64,000 nucleotides of DNA, taken from positions 49,824 through 113,823 of the forward strand of contig JAHHRX010000001.1 in assembly GCA_020025545.1 (NCBI GenBank), in the 5' to 3' direction. The stretch is from Oscillospiraceae bacterium. GTDB taxonomy: Bacteria; Bacillota; Clostridia; Oscillospirales; Oscillospiraceae. Below the pieces are notes generated by a model that saw only the letters and a program-made list of their open reading frames with translations, did no database searches and was not told where the DNA came from. The position numbers and the translations under genes are program-made. This document shows, piece after piece, positions 48,042 to 56,410 of the stretch. Every line of letters begins with the position of its first letter. The stretch's first letter is position 1.

Positions 48042-49652
48042 TTATTTCTCCTTCTGCTTCTGCTGATCCATCCAGTAGAGATATTCGTCGTAGGTTCCGT
48101 AGCGGTCGATAATGGTGCCGTCGGGCTGGAAGGCGATGACACGGTTACAAACGGAACTCAGCATTTCGTGGTCGTGGCTTGCCAGCAGCACAACGCCGGT
48201 AAATGCCTCCAGACCCTTATTGACAGCCTGAATGGATTCCATATCCAGATGGTTGGTGGGCTGATCCAGCAGCACCACATTGGCACCGCTCAGCATCATC
48301 TTGGAGAGCATGCACCGAACCTTTTCACCGCCGGACAGAACATTTACATGCTTGAAGACATCTTCACCGCCGAACAGCATCCGACCGAGGAAACCACGCA
48401 GATATACATCGTCTTTCTTGGCGGAATACTGCCGCAGCCAATCCACAAGCTCGGATTCGTTGCCCTCAAAATAGGGGGTGTTGTCCTTGGGAAGATAGCT
48501 TCTGCTGGTGGAAACGCCCCATTTGATGGAGCCTTCGTCCGGTTCCAGCTCGCCCATCAGCACCTGAAAGAGGGCGGTCTGTGCCAGCTCATTTTCGCCT
48601 ACAAAGGCAATCTTGTCATTCTTGCCGACGGAGAAGTATACATTGTCCAACAGCTTCACGCCGTCTACGGTAACGGAAACATCCTTCACTGTCAGAATGT
48701 CCTTGCCCAGCTCCCGCTCCGGCATAAAGCCCACGAAGGGATATCGACGGGTGGAGCAGGGCATTTCCTCGACGGTCAGCTTGTCCAGCAGCTTTCTGCG
48801 GGCGGTAGCCTGCTTAGCCTTGGCTTTGTTGGCGGAGAAACGCTGAATGAAGAGCTGCAGTTCTTCGATCTTTTCCTGATTTCGCTTGTTCTTGTTCCGC
48901 AGCATGGCCTGCACCAGCTGGGAGGATTCGTACCAGAAGTCGTAGTTGCCCACATACATCTTGATTTTGCCGTAGTCAATATCTACAGTGTGGGTGCAGA
49001 CGGTATTGAGGAAATGGCGGTCATGGGAAACGGCGATGACCATGCCGGGGAAGTCCAGCAGGAAATCTTCCAGCCAGTTGATGGATTCAATATCAAGGTT
49101 GTTGGTAGGTTCGTCCAGCATGACGATGTCGGGATTGCCGAACAAAGCCTGCGCCAGCAGTACCTTAACCTTAAGCCGGGGGTCGGTGTCACCCATCATG
49201 TCGTAGTGGTTTTCTACGGAAACGCCCAGTCCCTGCAGGATTCGGGAAGCGTCGGATTCTGCTTCCCAGCCGCCCATCTCTGCAAACTCAGCCTCCAGAT
49301 CAGCGGCACGCAGACCATCCTCGTCGGAAAAATCAGGCTTTTCGTAGATGGCATCCTTTTCCTTCATTACATTGTAAAGATGCTGGTTGCCCATAATGAC
49401 AGTGTCCATAATGGTGTAGTCATCATAGGCATTCTGGTTCTGCTTCAGAACAGAGACACGCTTGCCCGGTTCCACGGTGACGGTTCCGCTTGTGGAATCC
49501 AGCTCACCGTAAAGAATTCGCAGAAAAGTGGATTTGCCTGCACCGTTGGCACCGATGATGCCGTAGCAGTTGCCGGGGAGAAATTGCAGGTCGACGTGCT
49601 GGAACAGCCATTGACCGCCGAATTGCATACCGAGATTGCTGACTGTAATCAT
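48042..49652 (-). CDS. ABC-F family ATPase with a degenerate second Walker A
   Basis: This 536-residue soluble protein has two ABC domains and no membrane part. ABC-F proteins act on the ribosome as translation factors or antibiotic protectors. The first domain has a normal Walker A (GANGAGKST). In the second the motif reads GENELAQT, so the nucleotide-binding Lys is Gln. The signatures LSGGEKVRCMLSKMM and LLDQPTNHLD are kept. The lineage resembles YbiT-type factors rather than resistance proteins. Start ATG 49652 follows AAGGAG. The leader of about 70 nt contains a TGCGC/GCGCA hairpin that could serve as an attenuator. Confidence 0.88.
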   Translation of the reverse strand: MITVSNLGMQFGGQWLFQHVDLQFLPGNCYGIIGANGAGKSTFLRILYGELDSTSGTVTVEPGKRVSVLKQNQNAYDDYTIMDTVIMGNQHLYNVMKEKDAIYEKPDFSDEDGLRAADLEAEFAEMGGWEAESDASRILQGLGVSVENHYDMMGDTDPRLKVKVLLAQALFGNPDIVMLDEPTNNLDIESINWLEDFLLDFPGMVIAVSHDRHFLNTVCTHTVDIDYGKIKMYVGNYDFWYESSQLVQAMLRNKNKRNQEKIEELQLFIQRFSANKAKAKQATARRKLLDKLTVEEMPCSTRRYPFVGFMPERELGKDILTVKDVSVTVDGVKLLDNVYFSVGKNDKIAFVGENELAQTALFQVLMGELEPDEGSIKWGVSTSRSYLPKDNTPYFEGNESELVDWLRQYSAKKDDVYLRGFLGRMLFGGEDVFKHVNVLSGGEKVRCMLSKMMLSGANVVLLDQPTNHLDMESIQAVNKGLEAFTGVVLLASHDHEMLSSVCNRVIAFQPDGTIIDRYGTYDEYLYWMDQQKQKEK

Positions 49653-49723
49653 TTCATACTCCTTGTATTTAAAATTTCTGAAAATATATCTTATTGCGCT
49701 GTGCGCATACTCATACAGATTAA

Positions 49724-49751
49724 ATAATACCATAGATTTGTGAATAATCAA
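49724..49751 (-). promoter_or_regulatory. Sigma-A-type promoter for the ABC-F-argS operon
   Basis: On the minus strand, TTGATT (49746-49751), a 16-bp spacer and TATTAT (49724-49729). Confidence 0.6.
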
Positions 49752-49771
49752 AGAACTTTTTTCATGGGGGG

Positions 49772-49799
49772 TTGCATTTTCCGGAGAGGGTGTTATAAT
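49772..49799 (+). promoter_or_regulatory. Sigma-A-type promoter for htpG
   Basis: TTGCAT (49772-49777), a 16-bp spacer and TATAAT (49794-49799), immediately followed by the CIRCE element. Confidence 0.75.
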
Positions 49800-49800
49800 A

Positions 49801-49827
49801 TTAGCACTCGCACAGAAAGAGTGCTAA
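49801..49827. promoter_or_regulatory. CIRCE element (HrcA operator) at htpG
   Basis: TTAGCACTC, nine bases, GAGTGCTAA is an exact match to the HrcA operator that normally controls groESL and dnaK. Here it begins right after the -10 box of htpG, spanning the transcription start. Confidence 0.95.
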
Positions 49828-49854
49828 TACTATAAAGGAAGTGCAACCAGCATT

Positions 49855-51744
49855 ATGGAAAAAATGCAGTTTAAGGCAGAATCTCAGCGCCTTCTGGATC
49901 TGATGATCAATTCCATCTATACGCACAAGGAGATTTTCCTGCGGGAGATTATCTCCAACGCCAGCGATGCCATTGACAAACTGGCTTATACCGCCCTTAC
50001 TGACGATAAAGTTGGCATCTCCCGGGATGAATTTGCCATCACCGTGACCCGTGCCCCGGAGGCAGGTGTCCTTACCGTTTCCGATAACGGCATCGGCATG
50101 AGCCGTGAGGAAATGGAGGAAAATCTGGGAACTATCTGCAAGTCCGGCTCTCTGGGATTCAAGCAGGCCATGGAAAAGCAGGAAGATATCGACATCATCG
50201 GTCAGTTTGGCGTGGGCTTTTACTCCGCCTTTATGGTAGCATCCTCTGTTACCGTGATTTCCAAGAAGTACGGCTCCGACAAGGCCTGGAAGTGGGTTTC
50301 TGACGGTACCGACGGATATACCATCGAAGAGGCCCAGCGGGATTATCCCGGAACCGATGTGATCATGACCATCAAGAAGGACACCGAGGAGGAAAAGTAT
50401 TCCGAATATCTGGATGAGTACCGTATCCGCAGCCTTGTCAAGAAATATTCCGATTACATCCGCTACCCGGTGAAGATGGAAGTTACCAAGTCCCGCAAGA
50501 AGGAAGATTCCCCCGAGGATAAGCCCGAATATGAGGATTACAAGGAAATGGAGACCCTGAACTCCATGATCCCCATCTGGCAGAGAAACAGGAAGGATGT
50601 GACCGAGGAAGAGTATGAGTCCTTCTACCGTGAGAAGTTCTATGATTACAATAAGCCTCTCAAAACCATCCACATCGACAGCGAAGGTACCGTTTCCTTT
50701 AAGGCACTGCTGTATATCCCCGGTAAGGCCCCCTTTGATTTCTATTCCAAGGACTTTAAGCGTGGCCTGCAGCTCTATTCCTCCGGCGTGCTGATTATGG
50801 AGAACTGCGAAGATCTGCTGCCCGAGCATTTCCGCTTTGTCCGCGGCGTGGTAGACAGTCAGGATCTGTCCCTGAATATCAGCCGTGAGATGCTCCAGCA
50901 TAACCGCCAGCTTTCCATCATCGCCCGCGGCATCGAGAAGAAGATCCGTGCCGAGCTGAAGGAGATGCTGGAAAAGGATCGGGAAAAGTACGAGCAGTTC
51001 TATGATGTGTTCGGCCGCCAGCTGAAATACGGTGCCGTGGCGGATTACGGCATCCACAAGGATGCAACGCAGGATCTGCTGCTCTTCTGGAGCCATAAGG
51101 AAAACAAGCTGATAACCCTGAAGGAATATGTGGACGCCATGGCGGAAGGTCAGGAGAAGATCTACTATGCTCCCGGCGAAAACAAGGACCGTCTGGCAAA
51201 GCTGCCGCAGGTTCAGGCGCTTAAGGAAAAGGGCTACGATGTACTGCTCTTTACCGACGAGGTGGATGAGTTCGTACCCCAGACCCTGATGCAGTACGAG
51301 GAAAAGTCCTTCTGCAATATCACTACCGAGGATTTGGATCTCCAGTCCGAGGATGAAAAGAAGGAACTGGAAAGCAAGGCTGAGGAACTCAAGGGCTTCC
51401 TTACCTTTGTGAAGGAATCTCTGGGAGATGCTGTGAAGGAAGTCAGGATTTCCGCCAATTTGGGCAGCGCCCCTGTGTGCATGACCCCGGATTCCGGCAT
51501 GAGCTTCGAGATGGAAAAGTATATGAAGCGGGTCAATCCTGAGTATGCATATACTGTTGGCAGAATCCTGGAACTGAATCCGGAGCATGAGGCTGTGAAG
51601 GCAATGCAGAAGGCCATGACTGAGGATCCCGTAAAGGCCAAGGAATATGCTGAAATCCTGTGCCATCAGGCACAGCTGATGGCAGACCTTCCTCTGGAAG
51701 ACCCGGTGGCCTATACTGAGCTTGTCTGCAAGCTGATGAACTAA
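49855..51744 (+). CDS. htpG: Hsp90-family chaperone HtpG
   Basis: This 629-residue ATP-dependent chaperone has an N-terminal GHKL ATPase (LREIISNASDAIDKL, SDNGIGMSREE, GQFGVGFYSAFMV), a middle client domain and a C-terminal dimerisation domain. The ribosome site AAAGGAAG is rather far (13 bases) from the ATG. The perfect CIRCE places it under HrcA, whereas in Bacillus subtilis htpG is outside the HrcA regulon. It is monocistronic with a strong terminator. Confidence 0.97.
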   Translation: MEKMQFKAESQRLLDLMINSIYTHKEIFLREIISNASDAIDKLAYTALTDDKVGISRDEFAITVTRAPEAGVLTVSDNGIGMSREEMEENLGTICKSGSLGFKQAMEKQEDIDIIGQFGVGFYSAFMVASSVTVISKKYGSDKAWKWVSDGTDGYTIEEAQRDYPGTDVIMTIKKDTEEEKYSEYLDEYRIRSLVKKYSDYIRYPVKMEVTKSRKKEDSPEDKPEYEDYKEMETLNSMIPIWQRNRKDVTEEEYESFYREKFYDYNKPLKTIHIDSEGTVSFKALLYIPGKAPFDFYSKDFKRGLQLYSSGVLIMENCEDLLPEHFRFVRGVVDSQDLSLNISREMLQHNRQLSIIARGIEKKIRAELKEMLEKDREKYEQFYDVFGRQLKYGAVADYGIHKDATQDLLLFWSHKENKLITLKEYVDAMAEGQEKIYYAPGENKDRLAKLPQVQALKEKGYDVLLFTDEVDEFVPQTLMQYEEKSFCNITTEDLDLQSEDEKKELESKAEELKGFLTFVKESLGDAVKEVRISANLGSAPVCMTPDSGMSFEMEKYMKRVNPEYAYTVGRILELNPEHEAVKAMQKAMTEDPVKAKEYAEILCHQAQLMADLPLEDPVAYTELVCKLMN

Positions 51745-51750
51745 ACGAAA

Positions 51751-51784
51751 AAACAGCCTGCCGGAGATCCGGCGGGCTGTTTTC
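51751..51784 (+). terminator. Rho-independent terminator after htpG
   Basis: AACAGCCTGCCGG pairs with CCGGCGGGCTGTT (one G-T wobble) and ends in TTTT. Confidence 0.87.
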
Positions 51785-51791
51785 GGCGGGA

Positions 51792-51820
51792 TTGCTTTTG
51801 CCTGTTATGCATGGTAGACT
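51792..51820 (+). promoter_or_regulatory. Promoter for the membrane protein gene at 51851
   Basis: TTGCTT (51792-51797), a 17-bp spacer and TAGACT (51815-51820). Confidence 0.5.
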
Positions 51821-51850
51821 GTACCTAAAGACAAGTGAGGAGGGGACAAT

Positions 51851-52534
51851 ATGCTGTTGCGGCTGCATAGTTTTTTTGAACACCAACTGGAATATACCTT
51901 TGGGTTTGCGTTTAATCTTATCAATGCGCTCTTATGTACCGGGGGCGGCCTGCTGGTGTATTTGGCGATATCCTATGCTTATTATACGATTGCCAAGCGC
52001 CGGGGAATCCGGCATCCGGGAATTGCCTGGGTACCGGTAGCCAGGGCTTGGATCCTTGGCAGTATCTCTGATCAGTACCAGTATGTATCCCAGAGAAAGG
52101 TTAAGAATAGACGCAAGAGTCTTCTTACACTGAATATCATTCGTGCATGCTTTGGTGCCTCCTGGGTGGCTTTGGCCTTCTTTGCGTCTATGGTAGAGCT
52201 GGCTTTGGGAGACATCCGGCTTCAAAACGCCTTCCTGTTGTTTTGGATAGTCCTGATTATACCGGGTGCCATTTTTTCTGCTGTCGCCATTGCGCTGACG
52301 GTGATCCAGTTTATGGCACTTTATGATGTATACCGCTCCTGTCAGCCGGACAATGCGGTGGTGCTTTTGATTCTCAGTATCCTGATAAATGTTTCGGTGC
52401 CTGTTATTCTCATGTTGCTCTGCAATAAGGATCTGGGAATGCCGCCCAGAAAAGAAAACGCGCAGCCGTCCTTTGATTCTTCCGGCTGGCAGTCCAATGA
52501 CCGAAATAGTACCAATCGGGGCCCGGAATTGTAA
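51851..52534 (+). CDS. Uncharacterised polytopic membrane protein
   Basis: I do not recognise this 227-residue protein. It has four or five hydrophobic segments (roughly residues 17-42, 93-115, 128-158 and 167-188), a basic loop with VSQRKVKNRRKS, and a hydrophilic C-terminal tail. The segment KRRGIRHPGIAWVPVARAWILGSISDQYQY resembles small membrane proteins common in clostridia without known role. AGGAGG precedes the ATG. It is monocistronic. Confidence 0.72.
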   Translation: MLLRLHSFFEHQLEYTFGFAFNLINALLCTGGGLLVYLAISYAYYTIAKRRGIRHPGIAWVPVARAWILGSISDQYQYVSQRKVKNRRKSLLTLNIIRACFGASWVALAFFASMVELALGDIRLQNAFLLFWIVLIIPGAIFSAVAIALTVIQFMALYDVYRSCQPDNAVVLLILSILINVSVPVILMLLCNKDLGMPPRKENAQPSFDSSGWQSNDRNSTNRGPEL

Positions 52535-52544
52535 TATGAAAACA

Positions 52545-52574
52545 GCCTGCCTGCGAATGTTCGCAGGCAGGCAA
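52545..52574. terminator. Bidirectional hairpin between convergent genes
   Basis: GCCTGCCTGCGA pairs with TCGCAGGCAGGC. It sits between the stop of the 51851 gene and the stop of ribU. Confidence 0.75.
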
Positions 52575-52577
52575 TTC

Positions 52578-53297
52578 TTATTTGCTGAGAGAGAAGAGAA
52601 CTTTTTCCGTTTTCTTATAGAGCAAAAGACACAGAACCGATACGACTACACCCTTTACAAGGTTCAAAGGCATGACGCAGAACATCACGAAGGAAGGCAG
52701 ATCCTTGACGGCGGGGTAAATCTGGGCGCCCATAGCCAGAATGTTTTCCAAAGGCAGGTGGAACAGCTGGGAGAATTTGGGGATCAGATAGAAGGCGTTG
52801 AAGGCGGAGCCGAATACCGTCATGATGAGGGTGCCCGCAATGAGACCGATGACAGCATTCTTTCGGCTCTTGTTTATATGGTAAATGATGACGGCGGGCA
52901 GCACCATGCCGCATCCTACGATAAGGTTTGCGAAGTCGCCCACAAAGGCGGTGCTGGTGCCCTTCAGAAGCAGCTTCAGCAGAACTTTGATGCCCTCACA
53001 GGCTACCGTGGCGGACGGTCCTAAGTAGAAGCCGCACAGCAGAACGGGAACTTCCGAAAAGTCCAGCTTGTAAAATCCCGGTGCCATAAAAAGAACCGGA
53101 AAATCCAAAATATGCAGTACTGTGGCAATGGCGGCACAGACGCCGATGATGCTGACCCGGCGGGCAGAGGTAATCTGCCGCTTTTGCGGCAGAAACCGCT
53201 CTGCAAAATGGGATAGCAGCGCCACAGCAAGGATAATGCCGCCGCTTACCAGCACAAAAGATAGGTTTTCCTGTAATTCAGTCCAAAGATTGTTCAT
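52578..53297 (-). CDS. ribU: Riboflavin ECF transporter S component
   Basis: This 239-residue membrane protein with about six helices is the substrate-binding subunit of an energy-coupling-factor transporter. LDFSEVPVLLCGFYLGP is the RibU-type signature, and an extra N-terminal helix precedes the conserved core. The shared ATPase and T components are encoded elsewhere. Start ATG 53297 follows GGAGG. The FMN riboswitch directly upstream confirms riboflavin as the substrate and predicts shut-off when FMN is abundant. Confidence 0.94.
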   Translation of the reverse strand: MNNLWTELQENLSFVLVSGGIILAVALLSHFAERFLPQKRQITSARRVSIIGVCAAIATVLHILDFPVLFMAPGFYKLDFSEVPVLLCGFYLGPSATVACEGIKVLLKLLLKGTSTAFVGDFANLIVGCGMVLPAVIIYHINKSRKNAVIGLIAGTLIMTVFGSAFNAFYLIPKFSQLFHLPLENILAMGAQIYPAVKDLPSFVMFCVMPLNLVKGVVVSVLCLLLYKKTEKVLFSLSK

Positions 53298-53311
53298 GTT
53301 GTTTTTCCTCC

Positions 53312-53342
53312 AAAAAAATGCCCTGAGTAAACACTCAGGGCA
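53312..53342 (-). terminator. Regulatory terminator of the FMN riboswitch
   Basis: Between the aptamer and ribU, on the minus strand, TGCCCTGAGT pairs with ACTCAGGGCA and seven T residues follow. This is the transcription-attenuation platform used when FMN binds. Confidence 0.88.
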
Positions 53343-53368
53343 TAAAAATAACACGATCACGAAGATCT

Positions 53369-53478
53369 GACCTTCTTCCATCCAGACTATACTGTCGGTA
53401 TCGGAATCACACCGATTCTGCGCATATGCGCTCGCGGACTTTACCGCCGGTGGGGAATTGCACCCCGCCCTGAAGATC
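53369..53478 (-). ncRNA. FMN riboswitch (RFN element)
   Basis: The minus strand shows the RFN consensus blocks AGGGCGGGGTG, ATTCCCCACCGGCGGTA, AGTCCGCGAGC, GGTGTGATTCCGATACCGAC and AGTCTGGATGGAAGAAGG in order. The closing P1 stem is GATCTTC with GAAGGTC. Confidence 0.96.
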
Positions 53479-53496
53479 CTTATGAAGTTCTAATAC

Positions 53497-53525
53497 AACA
53501 TACCACAACGGCGGACAGTTGTCAA
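53497..53525 (-). promoter_or_regulatory. Sigma-A-type promoter for the riboswitch-ribU transcript
   Basis: On the minus strand, TTGACA (53520-53525), a 17-bp spacer and TATGTT (53497-53502), ending just ahead of the aptamer. Confidence 0.68.
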
Positions 53526-53630
53526 GTCCTGTTGACTATGATAAAATAAATAAGAAAGCAGCTGATATATGTCCGTCGCTTTTCGCATCCTGCCTGACGG
53601 CGCAGCTGGAAAATGGTGCGATGACGGAAA

Positions 53631-54176
53631 TCAGGTGGGCTGTGTGGGATTGGTAGGCGCCATAGCTTCTGTGGGTTTTTCGGCTGGCGCTTCCGTAGGC
53701 AGCTGGGCAGGTTTGTCTGGGGCTTTTTTGAAGCCGCAGATGACACCTTTGGCGGAGGTGTCAGTGATATCACCGCCGATGATCTGGTTTTTATAGACCA
53801 GAAGCGTTGCATATACCGGCTCCACAGCACCGGGATAGTTGTTTACTTTGTAGACATAGCGCATAACGGTTTTTCCGGAGAAGGACTTGAGATCATAGCC
53901 TTGGCTTTTTTGCAGGGCATTGTAGCGCTCAAATACTGCGGAATCCGTTTTGGGAATACGAACCTGACTGGTTTCGGTGGGGGAAGTGGTTACATCCCAG
54001 CCGAAATCCCTGAGAAATGCGACTCTGCCGTCGTTGCCGGAAACGCTGACGGCTGCGGTAGGCTCAGAGTCTTTTTCACCGCTGAAAAGCAGGACGATTC
54101 CTCCTATCACAAGGATGACGGCAGCCACGATGATGGCGATTTTCTTTTTATCAACACGGGCGGTCATTACTAACAT
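53631..54176 (-). CDS. Membrane-anchored DUF4830-like protein
   Basis: This 181-residue protein has one membrane helix near the N-terminus (about residues 12-32), a short linker and an extracytoplasmic domain. RVAFLRDFGWDV, the PKTDSAVFERYNALQKSQGYDL region and VYATLLVYKNQIIGGDI suggest the DUF4830 family, known from spore formers and without assigned function. A Pro/Thr/Glu-rich tail of about 30 residues ends the protein. GGAGGG lies seven bases before ATG 54176. It is divergent from the pseudouridine synthase gene. Confidence 0.72.
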   Translation of the reverse strand: MLVMTARVDKKKIAIIVAAVILVIGGIVLLFSGEKDSEPTAAVSVSGNDGRVAFLRDFGWDVTTSPTETSQVRIPKTDSAVFERYNALQKSQGYDLKSFSGKTVMRYVYKVNNYPGAVEPVYATLLVYKNQIIGGDITDTSAKGVICGFKKAPDKPAQLPTEAPAEKPTEAMAPTNPTQPT

Positions 54177-54248
54177 TCAATATCCCTCCATAAATGAATT
54201 GGCATTACAGCCTATTCGAAAACAGGAAAGGATAGAACGGAGAAAACC

Positions 54249-54953
54249 ATGGAAAGATTGGACAAATTTTTATGTGACAGCGGGCTTGGCACCCGCTCGC
54301 AGGTTAAGCAGATTCTGAAATCCGGGCGGGTCACAGTGGACGGTGTCCCGGAAAAGGATAATTCCAGAAAGGTAGACCCGGATACCCAGCGAATCTGTGT
54401 GGACGGGGAGACTCTGGGGGGGATGCGCCGTGTGGTGCTGATGCTCAATAAGCCGGCGGGCTATGTGACGGCGACTGCGGATAAAAAAGAAAAAACCGTA
54501 ATGGAGCTGCTGCCCAGGGAAATGCTCGTGCTGGATGTGCGTCCTGTGGGGCGGCTGGACAAGGCTACGGAAGGGCTTCTGCTTTTTACCAATGACGGAA
54601 ATCTGCTCCACAGGTTGATTTCTCCCAGAAAAGGCGTCAAAAAGATTTATTATGCCCGGCACGAAGGAGAGGCACAGGAGGAAGATATTGCTGCCTTTGC
54701 GCAGGGACTTACCCTGCGGGACGGGACGGTGTGCCTTCCGGCGGAGCTGACACCCCTGGGCCCGGGGGAGAGCCTTGTGACTGTCTGTGAGGGGAAATAT
54801 CATCAGGTCCGCCGGATGATGGCATCCCGGAATATGACTGTCACATATCTCGAACGCAGGCAGGAAGGCATGCTTACTCTCGAAAATCTGCCCAGAGGGG
54901 AAGTGCGGGAACTGACGGAAACAGAAATCGAAAAACTGGAACAGGAAGGGTAA
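54249..54953 (+). CDS. RsuA/RluB-family pseudouridine synthase
   Basis: This 234-residue RNA pseudouridine synthase has an N-terminal S4 RNA-binding domain (ERLDKFLCDSGLGTRSQVKQ, residues 2-60) and a catalytic domain with PVGRLDKATEGLLLFTNDG, where the Asp is catalytic. LNKPAGYVTA and VCEGKYHQVRRM are family motifs. It could modify 16S rRNA (RsuA) or 23S rRNA (RluB, RluF). Size and motifs fit the RsuA side slightly better. GGAG lies seven bases before the ATG. Confidence 0.92.
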   Translation: MERLDKFLCDSGLGTRSQVKQILKSGRVTVDGVPEKDNSRKVDPDTQRICVDGETLGGMRRVVLMLNKPAGYVTATADKKEKTVMELLPREMLVLDVRPVGRLDKATEGLLLFTNDGNLLHRLISPRKGVKKIYYARHEGEAQEEDIAAFAQGLTLRDGTVCLPAELTPLGPGESLVTVCEGKYHQVRRMMASRNMTVTYLERRQEGMLTLENLPRGEVRELTETEIEKLEQEG

Positions 54954-55085
54954 AATGCGATAAAATGCCCCGGCGCTTGTGCGAATTTGCCAGTTAATTT
55001 CCGCTTGATTTGTGGAGTGCGGTGTCAAATAAGTCAATACCCACAAAAAGATAATCATTTTTTGCAATATAATGTCAAAAGGTAC

Positions 55086-55114
55086 TTGCAAAATGCGCAA
55101 AATAGGTTTATAAT
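55086..55114 (+). promoter_or_regulatory. Sigma-A-type promoter for the PucR-type regulator
   Basis: TTGCAA (55086-55091), a 17-bp spacer and TATAAT (55109-55114). The rest of the 54954-55170 spacer is AT-rich and otherwise empty. Confidence 0.7.
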
Positions 55115-55170
55115 AATGGAGCAATTTTGTGGAAAGCGCATTCATGCAAATTTCTAAGGAGGTCTGGAAA

Positions 55171-56259
55171 ATGTCTAACAGTGTTTTTCAGAGTGTGATA
55201 GTTCAACTTAAGGATATCCCGGATCGTGTTTTCGGTGTGATTGACACGGAAGGCTGTGTGGTTTCCTGTACCGACATATCCCTGCTGGGGGAGCGTTGGC
55301 CTGATGCAGCGCTGAAGGTCGGCAGCAGCACTGACAGTGTTGTGTCCTACGGACAGAAGTGCTTCAAAGCAATTGTGAGCAATGCTAACTATTTTGAGTA
55401 TGCCGTATTCTGCACCGGCAGCGATGAAGTTGCTAAAAACAGCTGCCTGATGGCATACATTGCCCTGAACGATGCCAAGAACTACTATGAGGAAAAGCAC
55501 GATCGGGGGACCTTCGTAAAAAATATCATTATGGATAACATTCTCCCCGGTGATATCTATATCCGCGCCAAAGAGCTGCACTTTGCTACCGATGCGCCCA
55601 GAGCGGTGTTTCTGGTTCGCCAGGTCAGCCAGGCTGATGTGGCCACGGTGGATGTGCTTTCCAATATGTTTACGGAAAAGACACAGGACTTTGTGCTGAG
55701 CATCAATGAAACGGACATTGCGGTTGTCAAGCAGATTACCCCCACCACCACCGGCGAGGATCTGGAGCGCCTGGCAGAGAGCATGGCGGAAACCCTCAAG
55801 AATGAGTTGTTCGTGAAGACCGTCATCGGCTTCGGCACCGTTGCTGAGCATCTGCGTTCTCTGGCAGACTCCTATAAGGAAGCCCAGACGGCTATTGATG
55901 TGGGCAAAGTGTTCGACACCGAAAAGAGCATCATCAACTATGAAAATCTGGGTATCGGCCGTCTGATCTACCAGCTGCCTACCACCCTTTGTGAGATCTT
56001 CCTCAGCGAAGTGTTTAAGAAGAACTCCATTGATTCTCTGGATCAGGAGACTCTGTTCACCATTAATAAGTTCTTTGAGAACAACCTGAATGTTTCCGAG
56101 ACTTCCCGGAAGCTGTTCGTCCACCGGAATACTCTGGTCTATCGTTTGGAGAAGATCAAGAAGCTTACAGGCCTTGATCTGCGCCAGTTTGACCATGCAA
56201 TCGTGTTCAAGGTGGCCTTGATGGTTCGCAAGTATTTGTCTTCCAGAGAAAACCGATAA
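55171..56259 (+). CDS. PucR/CdaR-family transcriptional regulator
   Basis: This 362-residue protein has a sensor-like N-terminal part (residues about 10-150), a GGDEF-like/CdaR middle domain (about 150-280) and a C-terminal PucR helix-turn-helix (about 300-360) with NVSETSRKLFVHRNTLVYRLEKI. Such regulators often activate genes for purine or sugar-diacid use, but no target can be read from this sequence. Start ATG 55171 has AAGGAGG upstream; an earlier in-frame start at 55129 lacks a site. It is monocistronic. Confidence 0.85.
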   Translation: MSNSVFQSVIVQLKDIPDRVFGVIDTEGCVVSCTDISLLGERWPDAALKVGSSTDSVVSYGQKCFKAIVSNANYFEYAVFCTGSDEVAKNSCLMAYIALNDAKNYYEEKHDRGTFVKNIIMDNILPGDIYIRAKELHFATDAPRAVFLVRQVSQADVATVDVLSNMFTEKTQDFVLSINETDIAVVKQITPTTTGEDLERLAESMAETLKNELFVKTVIGFGTVAEHLRSLADSYKEAQTAIDVGKVFDTEKSIINYENLGIGRLIYQLPTTLCEIFLSEVFKKNSIDSLDQETLFTINKFFENNLNVSETSRKLFVHRNTLVYRLEKIKKLTGLDLRQFDHAIVFKVALMVRKYLSSRENR

Positions 56260-56275
56260 TCATTTGCATTTTCCG

Positions 56276-56305
56276 GAGCCGCACATTTTGTGCGGCTCTT
56301 TTTTT
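56276..56305 (+). terminator. Rho-independent terminator after the PucR-type regulator
   Basis: GAGCCGCAC pairs with GTGCGGCTC, followed by seven T residues. Confidence 0.92.
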
Positions 56306-56349
56306 GCAGAAAACGGAAGAAAAGGAAATAGAAAATTTGCAAGGCTCCA

Positions 56350-56378
56350 TTGACATAACATTTTTAATATGTTACAAT
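56350..56378 (+). promoter_or_regulatory. Sigma-A-type promoter for ftsE-ftsX
   Basis: TTGACA (56350-56355), a 17-bp spacer and TACAAT (56373-56378). Confidence 0.72.
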
Positions 56379-56410
56379 TTGGTTACATAAATCATGGGGA
56401 AGGTTACCAG

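Noticed and set aside
49652..49751. Longer N-terminus for the ABC-F protein from ATG 49751
   Set aside because: The extra 33 residues overlap the predicted promoter, have no ribosome site and do not belong to the family. ATG 49652 has AAGGAG.
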